From the IMG/VR virus record IMGVR_UViG_3300044530_001358, positions 1 through 53,044 of that record: 53,044 bases of DNA. One strand, given 5' to 3'. The position numbers and the translations under genes are program-made. The DNA comes from a virus. Positions 1-8,704 of the stretch are shown here, piece after piece (within the stretch, counting starts at the first letter, position 1; each line of letters begins with the position of its first letter). Below the pieces are notes generated by a model that saw nothing but the letters and a program-made list of their open reading frames with translations, was not told where the DNA came from and made no database searches.

Positions 1-3000
1 TAATGTAGCGTCAGTAGTATCTTTACAACCATCAGCCTCAACAAACAAATATATCCTGTGATTTCCTGATTTAGTAAATGTTTGTGATAAAACAGTTTGA
101 TTAAATGGATTTGAGTTAAGTGGTGTACTATTAAAATCAGTAACATCCATATACCACTTATAAGTACTACCCACAATACTTGGAACCGCAGTATAAGTTG
201 AATTTAACACCAACCCATATCTCTCATCAACACAACCTCTATCAGGTGATATAGTAAAATCAGCAACTGGTTTTGGTTTAATCGTATAAGTTATAGAATC
301 ACTTACAGAACCACAAATATCGGGATCGGTAGTTAAATCTATAGTTGTAACTTTAAAAGTAACTTTTCCACGAATAATGTCGAATGGTGTTGCGGTATAG
401 TTAATTCCATTTATACCATTATCAATAATATTCCCGTTACCATCAGGTGTTACCCAATTCCAAGTATATGGCGAACTTGGTATTGTTTTAAACCCCACAT
501 TAAAAATGGCATCATAAGAACAAACCGATCCATCATCTACAATATCTACCTGAGGTGGACTTTGTATTCTAATATTTATTGAATCTTTGTTATCACATCC
601 CGTTCCAGGATCCTTATAATAATATTTAATATTATAAACCCCATCAGGAACATTATTGATTGTAAATTTACCATTAGTTACATCAAATGCTGTGGTCGGT
701 AAAGTTGGAAAACTTTTCATCTCACCATCAACACTTGAAATGTTATTTGGATTCATAAAGAAGAATACACTACCACGAGTTTTACAAATTGAACTATCAC
801 TAACAATATTATAATCGATATCCACAACAGGATTCTCATTAACTTGAATTGTAGTTGTATCCGCAACCCTACAAGTTGTTGATGTGTCAGCATATACTAA
901 TCTGTACTGTCTGGTGAAATTTTCTAATATAGGACTTGATGGGTTGAAATTTCTACCATTAGTTATTGAAGTCCTATACATCTGATCAGGTGATCCAATA
1001 TACCAATAACTACTTAGTGGGTTAATAGATGTTGTACTTCTACCTAACATATGTTGATCTATATCGACAATAGTACCTGACCTACATAAAGATGGTGCAA
1101 TACCTGTTTCTAACTTCGGAGTTTTTATTACTGAAAATACCAAAGTATCGGTAGCTAAACAACCTCCTATTGGTGATGGTGCGAAAAAACCACTAACCGC
1201 AGGTGTAAATAACACACTATTATTTAATGGGAATGTAGCAGTAAATTTATAAGTTATAATATTTGTGTCAGGTAAAGTTAATACGTCAACACCTTGTGGA
1301 TTAAATGCATAATAATTAATCGCGGGATTTGGTTTATTAATACCACGACCAAACCACTCTTCATTAGTTGCTAACGCACCTCCATTTGGAGAATATAGTT
1401 GGGAACCTGGGTTAATGTTAAACACACTAGCAAAATCACAAAAGTTTCTACTTGATCCTGCGTTAATTAATGGTACAGGAAAGACAGAGATTACGATTGA
1501 ATCACTTATTCTACATCCATCAACATCGTTTACGTTAAGACGAATAATATTTCCTCTTACAGGTGTTGGTGGTACTGGTGGTAAATTAATTAAATTAGAT
1601 ATTATAACTTGATTACCATTAATCGCATTTGGGTTTGATGGATAATTCCATACCGATGTTATCAATCCAGGTTTGTTTGTAGAAGTAATATTTGGTAGTA
1701 ATACTATGTTAGTATTTCTACACAAAGACATATTATCAGGTCTATTAATTATTGGTAATGGTTTAACTATTACATCCATAGTATCAACATAAGAACATCC
1801 AACACCACCATAAGTTAAAAATCCTCTCACTTGATAACTGGTTGTAATCAATGGTGATACATTTAGAATTGATGTTCTACTTAAAACAACATCAGGGTTT
1901 GATATTGGAATCGATCTCCATTGAAAACTATCTATGGCTGCGGTCGTACCAACACCAACTATATTTATTGGTGCGTCTTTCTCACAAATAGTTCGATTAG
2001 GACCAGCACTAACAGGTACTCTTTCATTAATATAAACCATAATAGTATCCAACTGAGAACACCCATTTAAATCCGTTTTTCTTACAATATATTGACCACT
2101 ATCTCTTGGTGTAATTTTTTGTGATACAGTATCAGTCAATACTGGTGATACAGGAATTTTATTCCAACGCCAAATATTAACACTACCATTACTATTACCA
2201 CCATCTATGGTGTCAGTTGCACCAAAACAATAACGAACAGAATTTGGTAACTCTTTAATCGGTAAATTACGAGTAAATACGTTTAATAAAGTTGAGTCTT
2301 TACAACCATTCAAATCCTGAATAACAACTTTGTAAGAGCTACTAACACCAGGGTTTGTTGGGTTTATTACAAAATTGGAATCAATACCAAAAGTTCTAAT
2401 AATGTTGTTTGAACCCATACCACCACCATATAGAGTATACCGATAAGTACTACCAAAAGGCGTACCATCTCGTCCATTTGCCCTAACTATAACTGAAGTT
2501 CCAAAACAATTAAAAGTATCCCTAATATTTACATCAACAGGAGGTACCACCAAAACAGAGTCCCAAATATTATCGTTAGGACAACCATTGGGTGATGGTG
2601 GTGCAGTTGTTGTTAACTGTAACCTAATTTTATGCCAACCACCTTGTAAAAATCTATGATTGATCACATTAGGTCCAACAAAAGTTTGGTAAGTATTAGA
2701 ATTAGGGCTTGTTTCAATTAAGAATTTAGTATACGAAGGGTTAATAGGAACGACATTTGTTTGAGTATATGAAAAATCATAGAAGCCACAATTTTTGTTG
2801 GTTTTAATGATATTTGCTATAGGAATCCTTCTAACTAAAATACTAAATGATCTTGTAGTACGAGCCGGAATAGGACACGCCCTATCTTTGGCGGTAACAA
2901 CAAAATAATAAGGTAAATTACTCGCCATTTCAGGACCAGGTGTCCAACAAAAACGAACACTATCATATTTTGGTCCAATCATAGTTCTTTGAATAGGATT

Positions 3001-4224
3001 ATATGCTTTAACAAATGTAGCACCTTTACTAACTAATAATGTTGGCGCGTTCCAAGTAATGTCTGTAGTATCGGTAACTGCGGTATTATCCCAAGCAGAA
3101 ATCATAAAACATAATTGTTGTCCAGCACAAACAGAATAACTAAAGTTTGGTTGTGGTGAGGTTAAAACTCCATCATTGGTCCATGTTCGTAAAACAGGTG
3201 GGTTATTTTCAGGACAAATCCTACTATAAAACTGAATGTCCCTTCGAGTTACACCCATTAAGGTAGGTACTCCTCCTACCATTTTCCATTGTCGAACCTC
3301 TATAATTAAATTAGCAACAAAGGTTCCCATCGGTCTAAACCGTAGATCTCCAGTTACAGGATCTATGCTGATACCAATAGGAGGAACCGCAGGTGGTGTT
3401 TGAATTGGCGCACCTAAATAAGGTAGTGGTACATTGGCACTGTATGGTGAAAGATATGGCGCCGTAACACCAGGTCCTGTAAGTGATTGCCCAAAAGAAT
3501 AACTTAAAGAATCACCATCAGGGTCAATAGCTCCTAAATTGTAAGTAAAATCTTGTCCCGCACAAGTAACCGCAACAGGGTCATTTGTAAATGTTGGAGA
3601 AGAATTACAAGGTGTTACACACCTATTAATTGTACCTTGAGTATAAAAATTTAAAGCGCCAGGATTTACTAAAGTAGTTATAGCATCATTTCTACAACAG
3701 ATACTATAACCTATATTGATTAAACAACAACTAGCCGGAATAGATGCTAAACTAATATTCCCTTCAAATGTATACACCTCAATACCAGGAACAAAAGTAC
3801 CAGGTGTTCTAGTCCCACAATTAGTACAAATGGATTTTTCTCCTGAACATAGTTGTACAACATCAAAACCACTAACACCTGTAACCACATTTATATTTTG
3901 GGTTCCAAAATTAATTCCAGCACAAGGGCTTGTTGGTAAACCTGAACCTGTAGGTGCAGATCCACCTGTCAATATAATTGGAATATTACAAGAAGGACTT
4001 AAACTTGTGGGACAATTGGCACAGAGTTGAACACCCTGACAATCTCTATATATCTTAAACTGAACACGATAAACACCTGGTGTGGTTGTACAGACATAAG
4101 ATATGTCGGAACCAACAACGTGAGAAGCATTTACTTCTTTTTGGGTTACGCCGATTAATGATAATATTAATACAGATAATAAAAAAATCTTTTTTATAAT
4201 CTTACCTAAAACTATTTTTTCCAT
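1..4224 (-). CDS. Large exported multi-Ig/PKD-like surface protein, partial
   Basis: About 1,408 codons are open from the ATG at 4224 to the left edge, with no stop, so the C-terminus is missing. Residues 1-33 look like a signal peptide: lysine-rich start, hydrophobic stretch near residues 13-25 and a possible cleavage site VNA-S at 31-34. The mature start (SHVVGSDISYVC, then YRDC near residue 60) resembles Bacteroidota exported proteins that often end in a gliding-motility/type IX secretion domain. A DPDGDSLSY motif and many later modules of the form G-C-x(4-8)-D-T-x-x-V-x-V-x-P-x-P look like PKD/Ig-like repeats. Thr, Asn, Pro and Cys are frequent. A host-type TATATTTG box lies 16 nt upstream. 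Its role in a phage is unknown: virion adhesin, host-surface moron or host-derived flank are all possible. Confidence 0.85.
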   Translation of the reverse strand, partial: MEKIVLGKIIKKIFLLSVLILSLIGVTQKEVNASHVVGSDISYVCTTTPGVYRVQFKIYRDCQGVQLCANCPTSLSPSCNIPIILTGGSAPTGSGLPTSPCAGINFGTQNINVVTGVSGFDVVQLCSGEKSICTNCGTRTPGTFVPGIEVYTFEGNISLASIPASCCLINIGYSICCRNDAITTLVNPGALNFYTQGTINRCVTPCNSSPTFTNDPVAVTCAGQDFTYNLGAIDPDGDSLSYSFGQSLTGPGVTAPYLSPYSANVPLPYLGAPIQTPPAVPPIGISIDPVTGDLRFRPMGTFVANLIIEVRQWKMVGGVPTLMGVTRRDIQFYSRICPENNPPVLRTWTNDGVLTSPQPNFSYSVCAGQQLCFMISAWDNTAVTDTTDITWNAPTLLVSKGATFVKAYNPIQRTMIGPKYDSVRFCWTPGPEMASNLPYYFVVTAKDRACPIPARTTRSFSILVRRIPIANIIKTNKNCGFYDFSYTQTNVVPINPSYTKFLIETSPNSNTYQTFVGPNVINHRFLQGGWHKIRLQLTTTAPPSPNGCPNDNIWDSVLVVPPVDVNIRDTFNCFGTSVIVRANGRDGTPFGSTYRYTLYGGGMGSNNIIRTFGIDSNFVINPTNPGVSSSYKVVIQDLNGCKDSTLLNVFTRNLPIKELPNSVRYCFGATDTIDGGNSNGSVNIWRWNKIPVSPVLTDTVSQKITPRDSGQYIVRKTDLNGCSQLDTIMVYINERVPVSAGPNRTICEKDAPINIVGVGTTAAIDSFQWRSIPISNPDVVLSRTSILNVSPLITTSYQVRGFLTYGGVGCSYVDTMDVIVKPLPIINRPDNMSLCRNTNIVLLPNITSTNKPGLITSVWNYPSNPNAINGNQVIISNLINLPPVPPTPVRGNIIRLNVNDVDGCRISDSIVISVFPVPLINAGSSRNFCDFASVFNINPGSQLYSPNGGALATNEEWFGRGINKPNPAINYYAFNPQGVDVLTLPDTNIITYKFTATFPLNNSVLFTPAVSGFFAPSPIGGCLATDTLVFSVIKTPKLETGIAPSLCRSGTIVDIDQHMLGRSTTSINPLSSYWYIGSPDQMYRTSITNGRNFNPSSPILENFTRQYRLVYADTSTTCRVADTTTIQVNENPVVDIDYNIVSDSSICKTRGSVFFFMNPNNISSVDGEMKSFPTLPTTAFDVTNGKFTINNVPDGVYNIKYYYKDPGTGCDNKDSINIRIQSPPQVDIVDDGSVCSYDAIFNVGFKTIPSSPYTWNWVTPDGNGNIIDNGINGINYTATPFDIIRGKVTFKVTTIDLTTDPDICGSVSDSITYTIKPKPVADFTISPDRGCVDERYGLVLNSTYTAVPSIVGSTYKWYMDVTDFNSTPLNSNPFNQTVLSQTFTKSGNHRIYLFVEADGCKDTTDATL

Positions 4225-4240
4225 ACGCTATTTTTTTGTT

Positions 4241-4248
4241 CAAATATA
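4241..4248 (-). promoter_or_regulatory. TAnnTTTG-type -7 box before the exported protein gene
   Basis: The minus strand reads TATATTTG 16 nt before the ATG at 4224, an exact match to the Bacteroidota -7 consensus TAnnTTTG. No clear -33 TTTG lies at the usual 19-21 bp spacing. The box lies partly inside the inverted repeat at 4246-4278. Confidence 0.5.
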
Positions 4249-4278
4249 AACTAATACTTTAATAAAATATTAGTTTAT
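4246..4278. repeat. 11-bp inverted repeat overlapping a promoter box
   Basis: The arms ATAAACTAATA (4246-4256) and TATTAGTTTAT (4268-4278) are perfect complements around an 11-nt AT loop. It lies between the end of the DHH gene and the start of the exported protein gene and overlaps the TATATTTG box. It could be an operator or a weak terminator; it lacks a GC-rich stem and a clean T run. Confidence 0.5.
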
Positions 4279-4329
4279 TAATAAAAAAATAGTGTAATAA
4301 TTATTTTTAATAAAAAATAAAGTTTTTTA

Positions 4330-5727
4330 TTACTTAGACTCTTTAATCTTTTCTTTTAATTTTCTCTCAAACTCGTGAGCAATCATCTTTGTGAACTTAA
4401 CTGAAGGCGAATCGTCTTTTTCAGAGTCATATCTATATTGCCCTTGTGGTGGTCTTTTACTTCTACCTAAGTAATTTAATCCAGATATATTTGTAATACA
4501 TTTGTGTCCACCTGAGTTGGCCTGAATTAAATCCCAAGTATTAATACCAATCTTGTCTAACATTTCCCTATGCTCTTCAGTTAATTCGGTGAATGGAGTT
4601 TCCATCATATCATTAATATGATCTAAAACCCCTTCTCCCCCTTCCATGGTTGTAAACTTATCACCATATAAAGCTTCAAAATCTTTAAATGTAAAACCAA
4701 CACTCTCAGGAACTGCAGATGTTTCACTAACCCATTTGATTGTAGATAATGGAATTGTTCTTTGTTTTAATTGGTCTTCCCATTTAGATAAAACTTCTTG
4801 AGCGATTTCACCTAAATTAACACCTTTAAGTTCTCTTTCTTTTTTGAAAGGATTACAAGATGCTTGTACTAACCCCATTGGCCAAGCCATAATTAAAAAG
4901 TCAGCTTCAGGATTGTTCCTAAATGGTGTATACCTATCATAAGAACCTGGCTTAATCATAGAACCTCCACCATATTGAAATATAATATTATCCTCAACTT
5001 TAGGATAACCTTTCATAGTTTCTTTATATGCCTCGGCATTCTTTTGTAGTTCTTTGGGGTTTGCGGCATTAGTTTTTTTCATCCAATCTTTAATGTTTGT
5101 TAATATAGACAATAAAGATGGTTCTGAATTTTGTACTAAACCTTCTAAGAAACCTTTTTTGTTTTTAAATGCCAATAATAACTTGTTAATAACAAGACCC
5201 ATTAACATTTTATTTTTTTGTAATGACTTATCTTTATCTAATTTAAAAATATAATTCACAACTTCATCAGGTGATATATCATATTTTGCATAATCTGCCG
5301 AGTCAACAGTACTGATTAATAATATATCTGAAGATGGGAATAATTCTTTTGGTGAAACTACTTGAGATATTGTTTCAACATTTGAACGAGATTGTCTAAA
5401 TGATGTGGACTTGGTACCTTCCGCACCTGCTTGTCTGTCGTGGTGGTCAGTATGAATAACGAACATTGGTTTACCGTGAGCAAAGTCAACCAATACTGGC
5501 ATAACATCACCAGTTGCGTCAAGTTTTTTAACCGCAAATTCTTTATCACCGTATTGGATAACATGTGAATTGATAACGTCAATACCATTATCTTCAAGGT
5601 ATTTCTTCATTGCAATCGCAGTGGTTACACCATCTAAATCTTGGTGAAAATATATTTCTGCTTTAGGATATCTTTTTCTTAAGGCTGAAATATCACGTAT
5701 TCCTGATTCCGTTATTCTTCCTTTCAT
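4330..5727 (-). CDS. DHH-family phosphoesterase
   Basis: 465 aa. Three hallmarks of the DHH superfamily (RecJ, NrnA, GdpP-like) are visible near the N-terminus: HQDLDG at 28-33 (motif I), D81 in LVDFAHG (motif II) and the signature DHH at 94-96 in HTDHHD. A glycine-rich GGHKC near residue 408 may correspond to the DHHA1 substrate loop. Family members are metal-dependent and cleave single-stranded DNA, nanoRNA or cyclic di-nucleotides; which of these applies cannot be told here. The gene starts 3 nt after the stop of the peptidoglycan-binding-like gene and is the last gene of the 7150-4330 operon, so it is probably expressed with late genes rather than with the replication block. Confidence 0.8.
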   Translation of the reverse strand: MKGRITESGIRDISALRKRYPKAEIYFHQDLDGVTTAIAMKKYLEDNGIDVINSHVIQYGDKEFAVKKLDATGDVMPVLVDFAHGKPMFVIHTDHHDRQAGAEGTKSTSFRQSRSNVETISQVVSPKELFPSSDILLISTVDSADYAKYDISPDEVVNYIFKLDKDKSLQKNKMLMGLVINKLLLAFKNKKGFLEGLVQNSEPSLLSILTNIKDWMKKTNAANPKELQKNAEAYKETMKGYPKVEDNIIFQYGGGSMIKPGSYDRYTPFRNNPEADFLIMAWPMGLVQASCNPFKKERELKGVNLGEIAQEVLSKWEDQLKQRTIPLSTIKWVSETSAVPESVGFTFKDFEALYGDKFTTMEGGEGVLDHINDMMETPFTELTEEHREMLDKIGINTWDLIQANSGGHKCITNISGLNYLGRSKRPPQGQYRYDSEKDDSPSVKFTKMIAHEFERKLKEKIKESK

Positions 5728-5730
5728 TAA

Positions 5731-6096
5731 TTAGTCAATTCCAAGTAAATGCATTCCTTTATCAATTATGTCTCCGTGGTCAGAAATACACTGTTTGTAT
5801 ATCATTTTATCTTTTGGTGTCATCTTAGTATTAGTCTCGTAACCCCATACTCCATCATTATCAACACCAATACTTGATTGATATTTTGCAATTGCTTGAG
5901 CACTTTTAGAGTTAGGTAAATTACCGATACTACCATCTAATTTTAATGATTGTCCTGCATCATCTTTAATTCCTTTTTTATTTAAGAAACATTGGATTGC
6001 GATATTAATTTTGTAATTTTCATCCTGTTCTTGGATGACTCTTTTAACGATATTCATTAAATCACCTTCAGTTAATTTTATAATTTTCTTTGCCAT
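5731..6096 (-). CDS. Tagged peptidoglycan-binding-like protein
   Basis: 121 aa. The start at 6096 (MAKKIIKL) is chosen over an upstream in-frame ATG at 6144, which would overlap the previous gene. Residues 8-24 (LTEGDLMNIVKRVIQEQ) form an amphipathic segment ending in I-Q-E-Q, which fits the [L/I]-x-E cleavage rule of T4-type prohead proteases. The remainder (AIQCFLNKKG, DGSIG, AIAKYQSSIGVDNDGVWG) resembles PG_binding_1 modules that bind peptidoglycan. It is the middle gene of a three-gene minus-strand operon. Virion location and wall binding are inferences. It is acidic and lacks a catalytic wall-hydrolase domain. Confidence 0.75.
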   Translation of the reverse strand: MAKKIIKLTEGDLMNIVKRVIQEQDENYKINIAIQCFLNKKGIKDDAGQSLKLDGSIGNLPNSKSAQAIAKYQSSIGVDNDGVWGYETNTKMTPKDKMIYKQCISDHGDIIDKGMHLLGID

Positions 6097-6118
6097 ATTT
6101 TTACTATTATACTTAGTT

Positions 6119-7150
6119 TTATGATACTTGTGGAGAACCCCCAAACATTGTAGTAAAAATATTTGAGAATCCGTCTTTATTATTTAAATTAATACTTCCC
6201 ATATTAAACAATGAACTTGCAGAGTTACCTGAGTTCCTATTTTTAATGTATTGGTCAATTTCTTCTTTAGATGGTGTAGTTTCAGGGGTTTGTTGTTTTG
6301 TCACCATATCTCCTTTTTCAAAGTTTTGTGCGATATAATCACTTGTTTTTGGGTCTTCTGCAACTTTTTTTCTAAATTCGGCATCATCTGATAATTTTCT
6401 TTCAAAAGTAGATAATGATGGTATTCCAAAGTAAGCTAATAAATTATTTGCCACAATAAATTGTCTAAAAGCATTTCTTCTATCTTGTCTTGCTCCAACA
6501 TTCAACCACCATCTTTTAATGCCTGTTTCAGGTAGAACACCACGTTTTTCAAAATACTTAGATAATCTTTGTCCTTGGAAATAATCTTTTAATCCTGTTT
6601 TGAAACTTCCGCCTGCGATAACCTCTTTACCACCTGCCTTAATTCCACTTAAAGCTTTATTACCAGTAATCATATCTAAACCACTTCTTAATTTTGACGC
6701 TAACCCCGGACTAACTTTTTCAATTCCTTTAACTGTATTTTGAACTGCAGGTTCTTTAACGTATTTACCTAAACTACTAAACTTTTTAGCTATTTGAGGG
6801 TTTTTTGCCAAATATTCTGTTAATGTTTTACCTCCTGCTTTCATGGCCGCAGCTCCTCCTCCACTCCCTTTGAATAATTTAATAATCGGTTTAGCAATAA
6901 AATCACCAACGGTTGGGATTAACGCTATTAACATTAACGCTGCGTATAATTTTTCACCTTTATAGAGGTAGTAACATATTAAAGCAATATCAGCAATTTC
7001 TCCAACAACAGGAACAAACCCTGCAGCCATTAAAATATTTTCAAAACTAAATAAAGATTCATTAATGGTTCCTTTTTTGGATTTTTGTTCACTTAAAACT
7101 TTATTGGTGATAAGTCCCAATTGTTTTTCAGTTATTATAATTTGACTCAT
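6119..7150 (-). CDS. Tagged membrane-hairpin (pre-toxin-like) protein
   Basis: 343 aa. Residues 4-22 (IIITEKQLGLITNKVLSEQ) repeat the tag pattern of the downstream gene and end in L-S-E-Q. Residues 41-90 contain AAGFVPVVGEIADIA, a hydrophobic stretch, then ALMLIALIPTVGDF: two apolar helices bracketed by P-x-VG-[ED] turns. This arrangement recalls the pre-toxin/TG linker found before toxin domains in polymorphic toxins. The C-terminal 250 residues are basic, helical and unrecognised (KRWWLNVGARQDRRNAF near residue 215). It is the first gene of the operon, with an exact TATTTATA box 14 nt upstream. A packaged or injected membrane-active protein is an inference; a structural role is equally possible. 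Confidence 0.75.
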   Translation of the reverse strand: MSQIIITEKQLGLITNKVLSEQKSKKGTINESLFSFENILMAAGFVPVVGEIADIALICYYLYKGEKLYAALMLIALIPTVGDFIAKPIIKLFKGSGGGAAAMKAGGKTLTEYLAKNPQIAKKFSSLGKYVKEPAVQNTVKGIEKVSPGLASKLRSGLDMITGNKALSGIKAGGKEVIAGGSFKTGLKDYFQGQRLSKYFEKRGVLPETGIKRWWLNVGARQDRRNAFRQFIVANNLLAYFGIPSLSTFERKLSDDAEFRKKVAEDPKTSDYIAQNFEKGDMVTKQQTPETTPSKEEIDQYIKNRNSGNSASSLFNMGSINLNNKDGFSNIFTTMFGGSPQVS

Positions 7151-7164
7151 TTTTTTGTTTTAAT

Positions 7165-7172
7165 TATAAATA
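7165..7172 (-). promoter_or_regulatory. TATTTATA box, candidate late promoter
   Basis: The minus strand reads GATATTTATAAT, ending 14 nt before the ATG at 7150. The same exact 8-mer precedes eight other genes in this window, always in the same orientation relative to the gene. Confidence 0.45.
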
Positions 7173-7182
7173 TCCATAAAAC

Positions 7183-7208
7183 AAAAAAAAGGGTCGTTAA
7201 ACCCTTTT
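7183..7208 (-). terminator. Rho-independent terminator after methyltransferase gene
   Basis: On the minus strand AAAAGGGT, a 6-nt loop and ACCCTTTT form an 8-bp stem followed by a run of eight T. The stem overlaps the TAA stop of the methyltransferase (7207-7209), so it ends that operon before the next promoter. Confidence 0.85.
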
Positions 7209-8070
7209 ACTTAAACTCTATTTTAGTTTGTTTATTTAAATCAATAAAATGTTGTACCCTTTCTTGTCCAACTTTGGTATAGTTTTCACTCAGTTCGATT
7301 CCAATCCATCTACGACCCAAGGTTTCCGCAGCAACCAAACTAGTTCCGCTGCCAGCGAATGGGTCGAGAACAATATCATTTTTATAAGTAAGAATCTTAA
7401 TGGCCTTTATTGGAACATCCATTGAAAATGTGGCTTTGGTTTGTTGTTTTGTGTCCGCAAAATATTCCCACTGACCATAAACCAAAGACATAAATTCTTT
7501 CTTGTCTTCTTCTTGATAAACCGCTTTAGTTTTTACAGTACCATCTTCTTGTTCCATATCAACCATTTCAGCTTTCCATTGTGGTTCACCTTTAACTTTT
7601 TTAATACGGTCTTTCTTATAGGCTAATATTACACATTCTTTTGGGTTATAAATGTATGGGCTACTTGGTGACATCCATGAACCCCAAGCTGTAGTCTTAC
7701 TTCTGTGTGGTGAGTTCTCATCAAGGTCAACTAACCCATAGAATTGGAACCCGACAGATTTCATCACTGACCAAAACTCAGCCATAAATAAAACCCTACC
7801 TCCTCTATCTTGAACATTAACTTCGTAGGGAATGTTTATAGCAACCCTACCATCATCCTTTAAAAGTCGGAAAGATTCAGTTAACCATTCTTTTGTCCAT
7901 TCCCAATAATCAGACATTGGCATCCTATCATCACAACTATCATAATCAATACCCACATTATATTTTGGGCTTGTAACTATCAAATCAATTGTCGATTCGG
8001 GAATTTCTTTCATAACTTGTACGGAATCCCCATTGATTATGGTGTTAATAATATTTTCTAATTCTCTCAT
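7207..8070 (-). CDS. Site-specific DNA methyltransferase (N6_N4_Mtase family)
   Basis: 287 aa. The order of motifs is that of the beta class: IINGDSVQVMKEIP, then VTSPKYNVGIDYD (motif IV), then VLDPFAGSGTSLVAAE (motif I, AdoMet binding) and RWIGIELSENY. Members methylate the exocyclic amino group of adenine or cytosine, and in phages they usually protect against host restriction. Motif IV reads SPKY where SPPY or DPPY is usual, so activity is not certain. No cognate endonuclease is next to it. The start ATG overlaps the stop of the DUF3310 gene by 4 nt, so the two are translationally coupled. Confidence 0.88.
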   Translation of the reverse strand: MRELENIINTIINGDSVQVMKEIPESTIDLIVTSPKYNVGIDYDSCDDRMPMSDYWEWTKEWLTESFRLLKDDGRVAINIPYEVNVQDRGGRVLFMAEFWSVMKSVGFQFYGLVDLDENSPHRSKTTAWGSWMSPSSPYIYNPKECVILAYKKDRIKKVKGEPQWKAEMVDMEQEDGTVKTKAVYQEEDKKEFMSLVYGQWEYFADTKQQTKATFSMDVPIKAIKILTYKNDIVLDPFAGSGTSLVAAETLGRRWIGIELSENYTKVGQERVQHFIDLNKQTKIEFK

Positions 8071-8297
8071 ATTTTATTTTTTTCTAAATTTTGTATTTTT
8101 CTTTCAAGGTACCATAATGCTTTTTTTAGATCTTGAAGTTCTTTATCTGTACCTTTCTTTCCCGCTCTTGAAATATACTTTACAGTATTACCAAGGTGAA
8201 AGTCAAGGTTCCAAACCTCAATAACTTTAATTACCTCATATGGGTTACTTTCTCCCCCATAATGACTTGGGTGATTAACCATTTCTTTTTCTTCCAT
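8067..8297 (-). CDS. DUF3310 family protein
   Basis: 76 aa. The segments VNHPSHYGG, YEVIKVIEVWNLDFHLGN, TVKYISRAGKKG and ELQDLKKALWYLERKI follow the DUF3310 pattern known from many phages, where its function is unsettled (sometimes annotated as a nucleotide kinase-like protein). It is coupled to the methyltransferase downstream (4-nt overlap), which suggests a role in DNA or nucleotide metabolism. Confidence 0.85.
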   Translation of the reverse strand: MEEKEMVNHPSHYGGESNPYEVIKVIEVWNLDFHLGNTVKYISRAGKKGTDKELQDLKKALWYLERKIQNLEKNKI

Positions 8298-8305
8298 ATT
8301 ATTTT

Positions 8306-8494
8306 TTATATACTTTTAACCACATAATAATTCTTCGCGTATTTTGATTCTTCTATAATATTTTCTTCAACCAATTTATTAATTAAATTTATGGTATCAT
8401 CCATTGATTGATTAAGGATGTATTTCGATATGTAATCGATATGTATGGGTTGCCTGAGTTTACCCAATAAGTTTTTGATAATTTTTTGTTCCAT
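8306..8494 (-). CDS. Small protein with winged-helix-like pattern
   Basis: 62 aa. Alternating helix-forming segments (NLLGKLRQPIHIDYISKYI, then DDTINLINKLVEENIIEES) followed by a short beta pair (YAKNYYVVKSI) resemble a small winged-helix DNA-binding fold, but no specific family is recognised. It sits between two other small minus-strand genes with gaps of only 1 and 8 nt, so it is part of the same transcript. Confidence 0.65.
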   Translation of the reverse strand: MEQKIIKNLLGKLRQPIHIDYISKYILNQSMDDTINLINKLVEENIIEESKYAKNYYVVKSI

Positions 8495-8495
8495 A

Positions 8496-8681
8496 TTATT
8501 TTTGAATAATTTTTAATATTTCTTTCTCTGTTTTACCTTCAACAAATAAGTCATAAATCTTTTCGCTTTCATAATCTTGGAAAATAAATGCATCAGTTTT
8601 TCCATAATACTCCTTTAATCTGTTGGATTGAAGAGCAATTAAGGTATTTTGGTGGTTTATATATCTCTTATTAAATCCCAT
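8496..8681 (-). CDS. Small hypothetical protein
   Basis: 61 aa from the ATG at 8681; an in-frame TTG three codons upstream is less likely. The composition is mixed and charged (NRLKEYYGKTDAFIFQDYES, then KTEKEILKIIQK). Its C-terminal half could be a helix. It is not recognised. It lies one nucleotide upstream of the next gene in an operon. Confidence 0.6.
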   Translation of the reverse strand: MGFNKRYINHQNTLIALQSNRLKEYYGKTDAFIFQDYESEKIYDLFVEGKTEKEILKIIQK

Positions 8682-8704
8682 GATAACCAATTATAAAAAA
8701 AATA

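Noticed and set aside
3716-4030. Plus-strand 104-codon frame inside the exported protein gene
   Set aside because: It lies fully within a coherent 1,400-codon minus-strand gene and lacks domain-like features.
4330-5727. Calling the DHH protein an anti-CBASS enzyme
   Set aside because: Known anti-CBASS nucleases have other folds and nothing in the sequence fixes the substrate; kept only as a test to run.
7165-7172. Simple identity of the recurrent box with the T4 late promoter TATAAATA
   Set aside because: The box in gene orientation is TATTTATA, the reverse complement; except at the divergent pair at 19066 it is not in T4 orientation.
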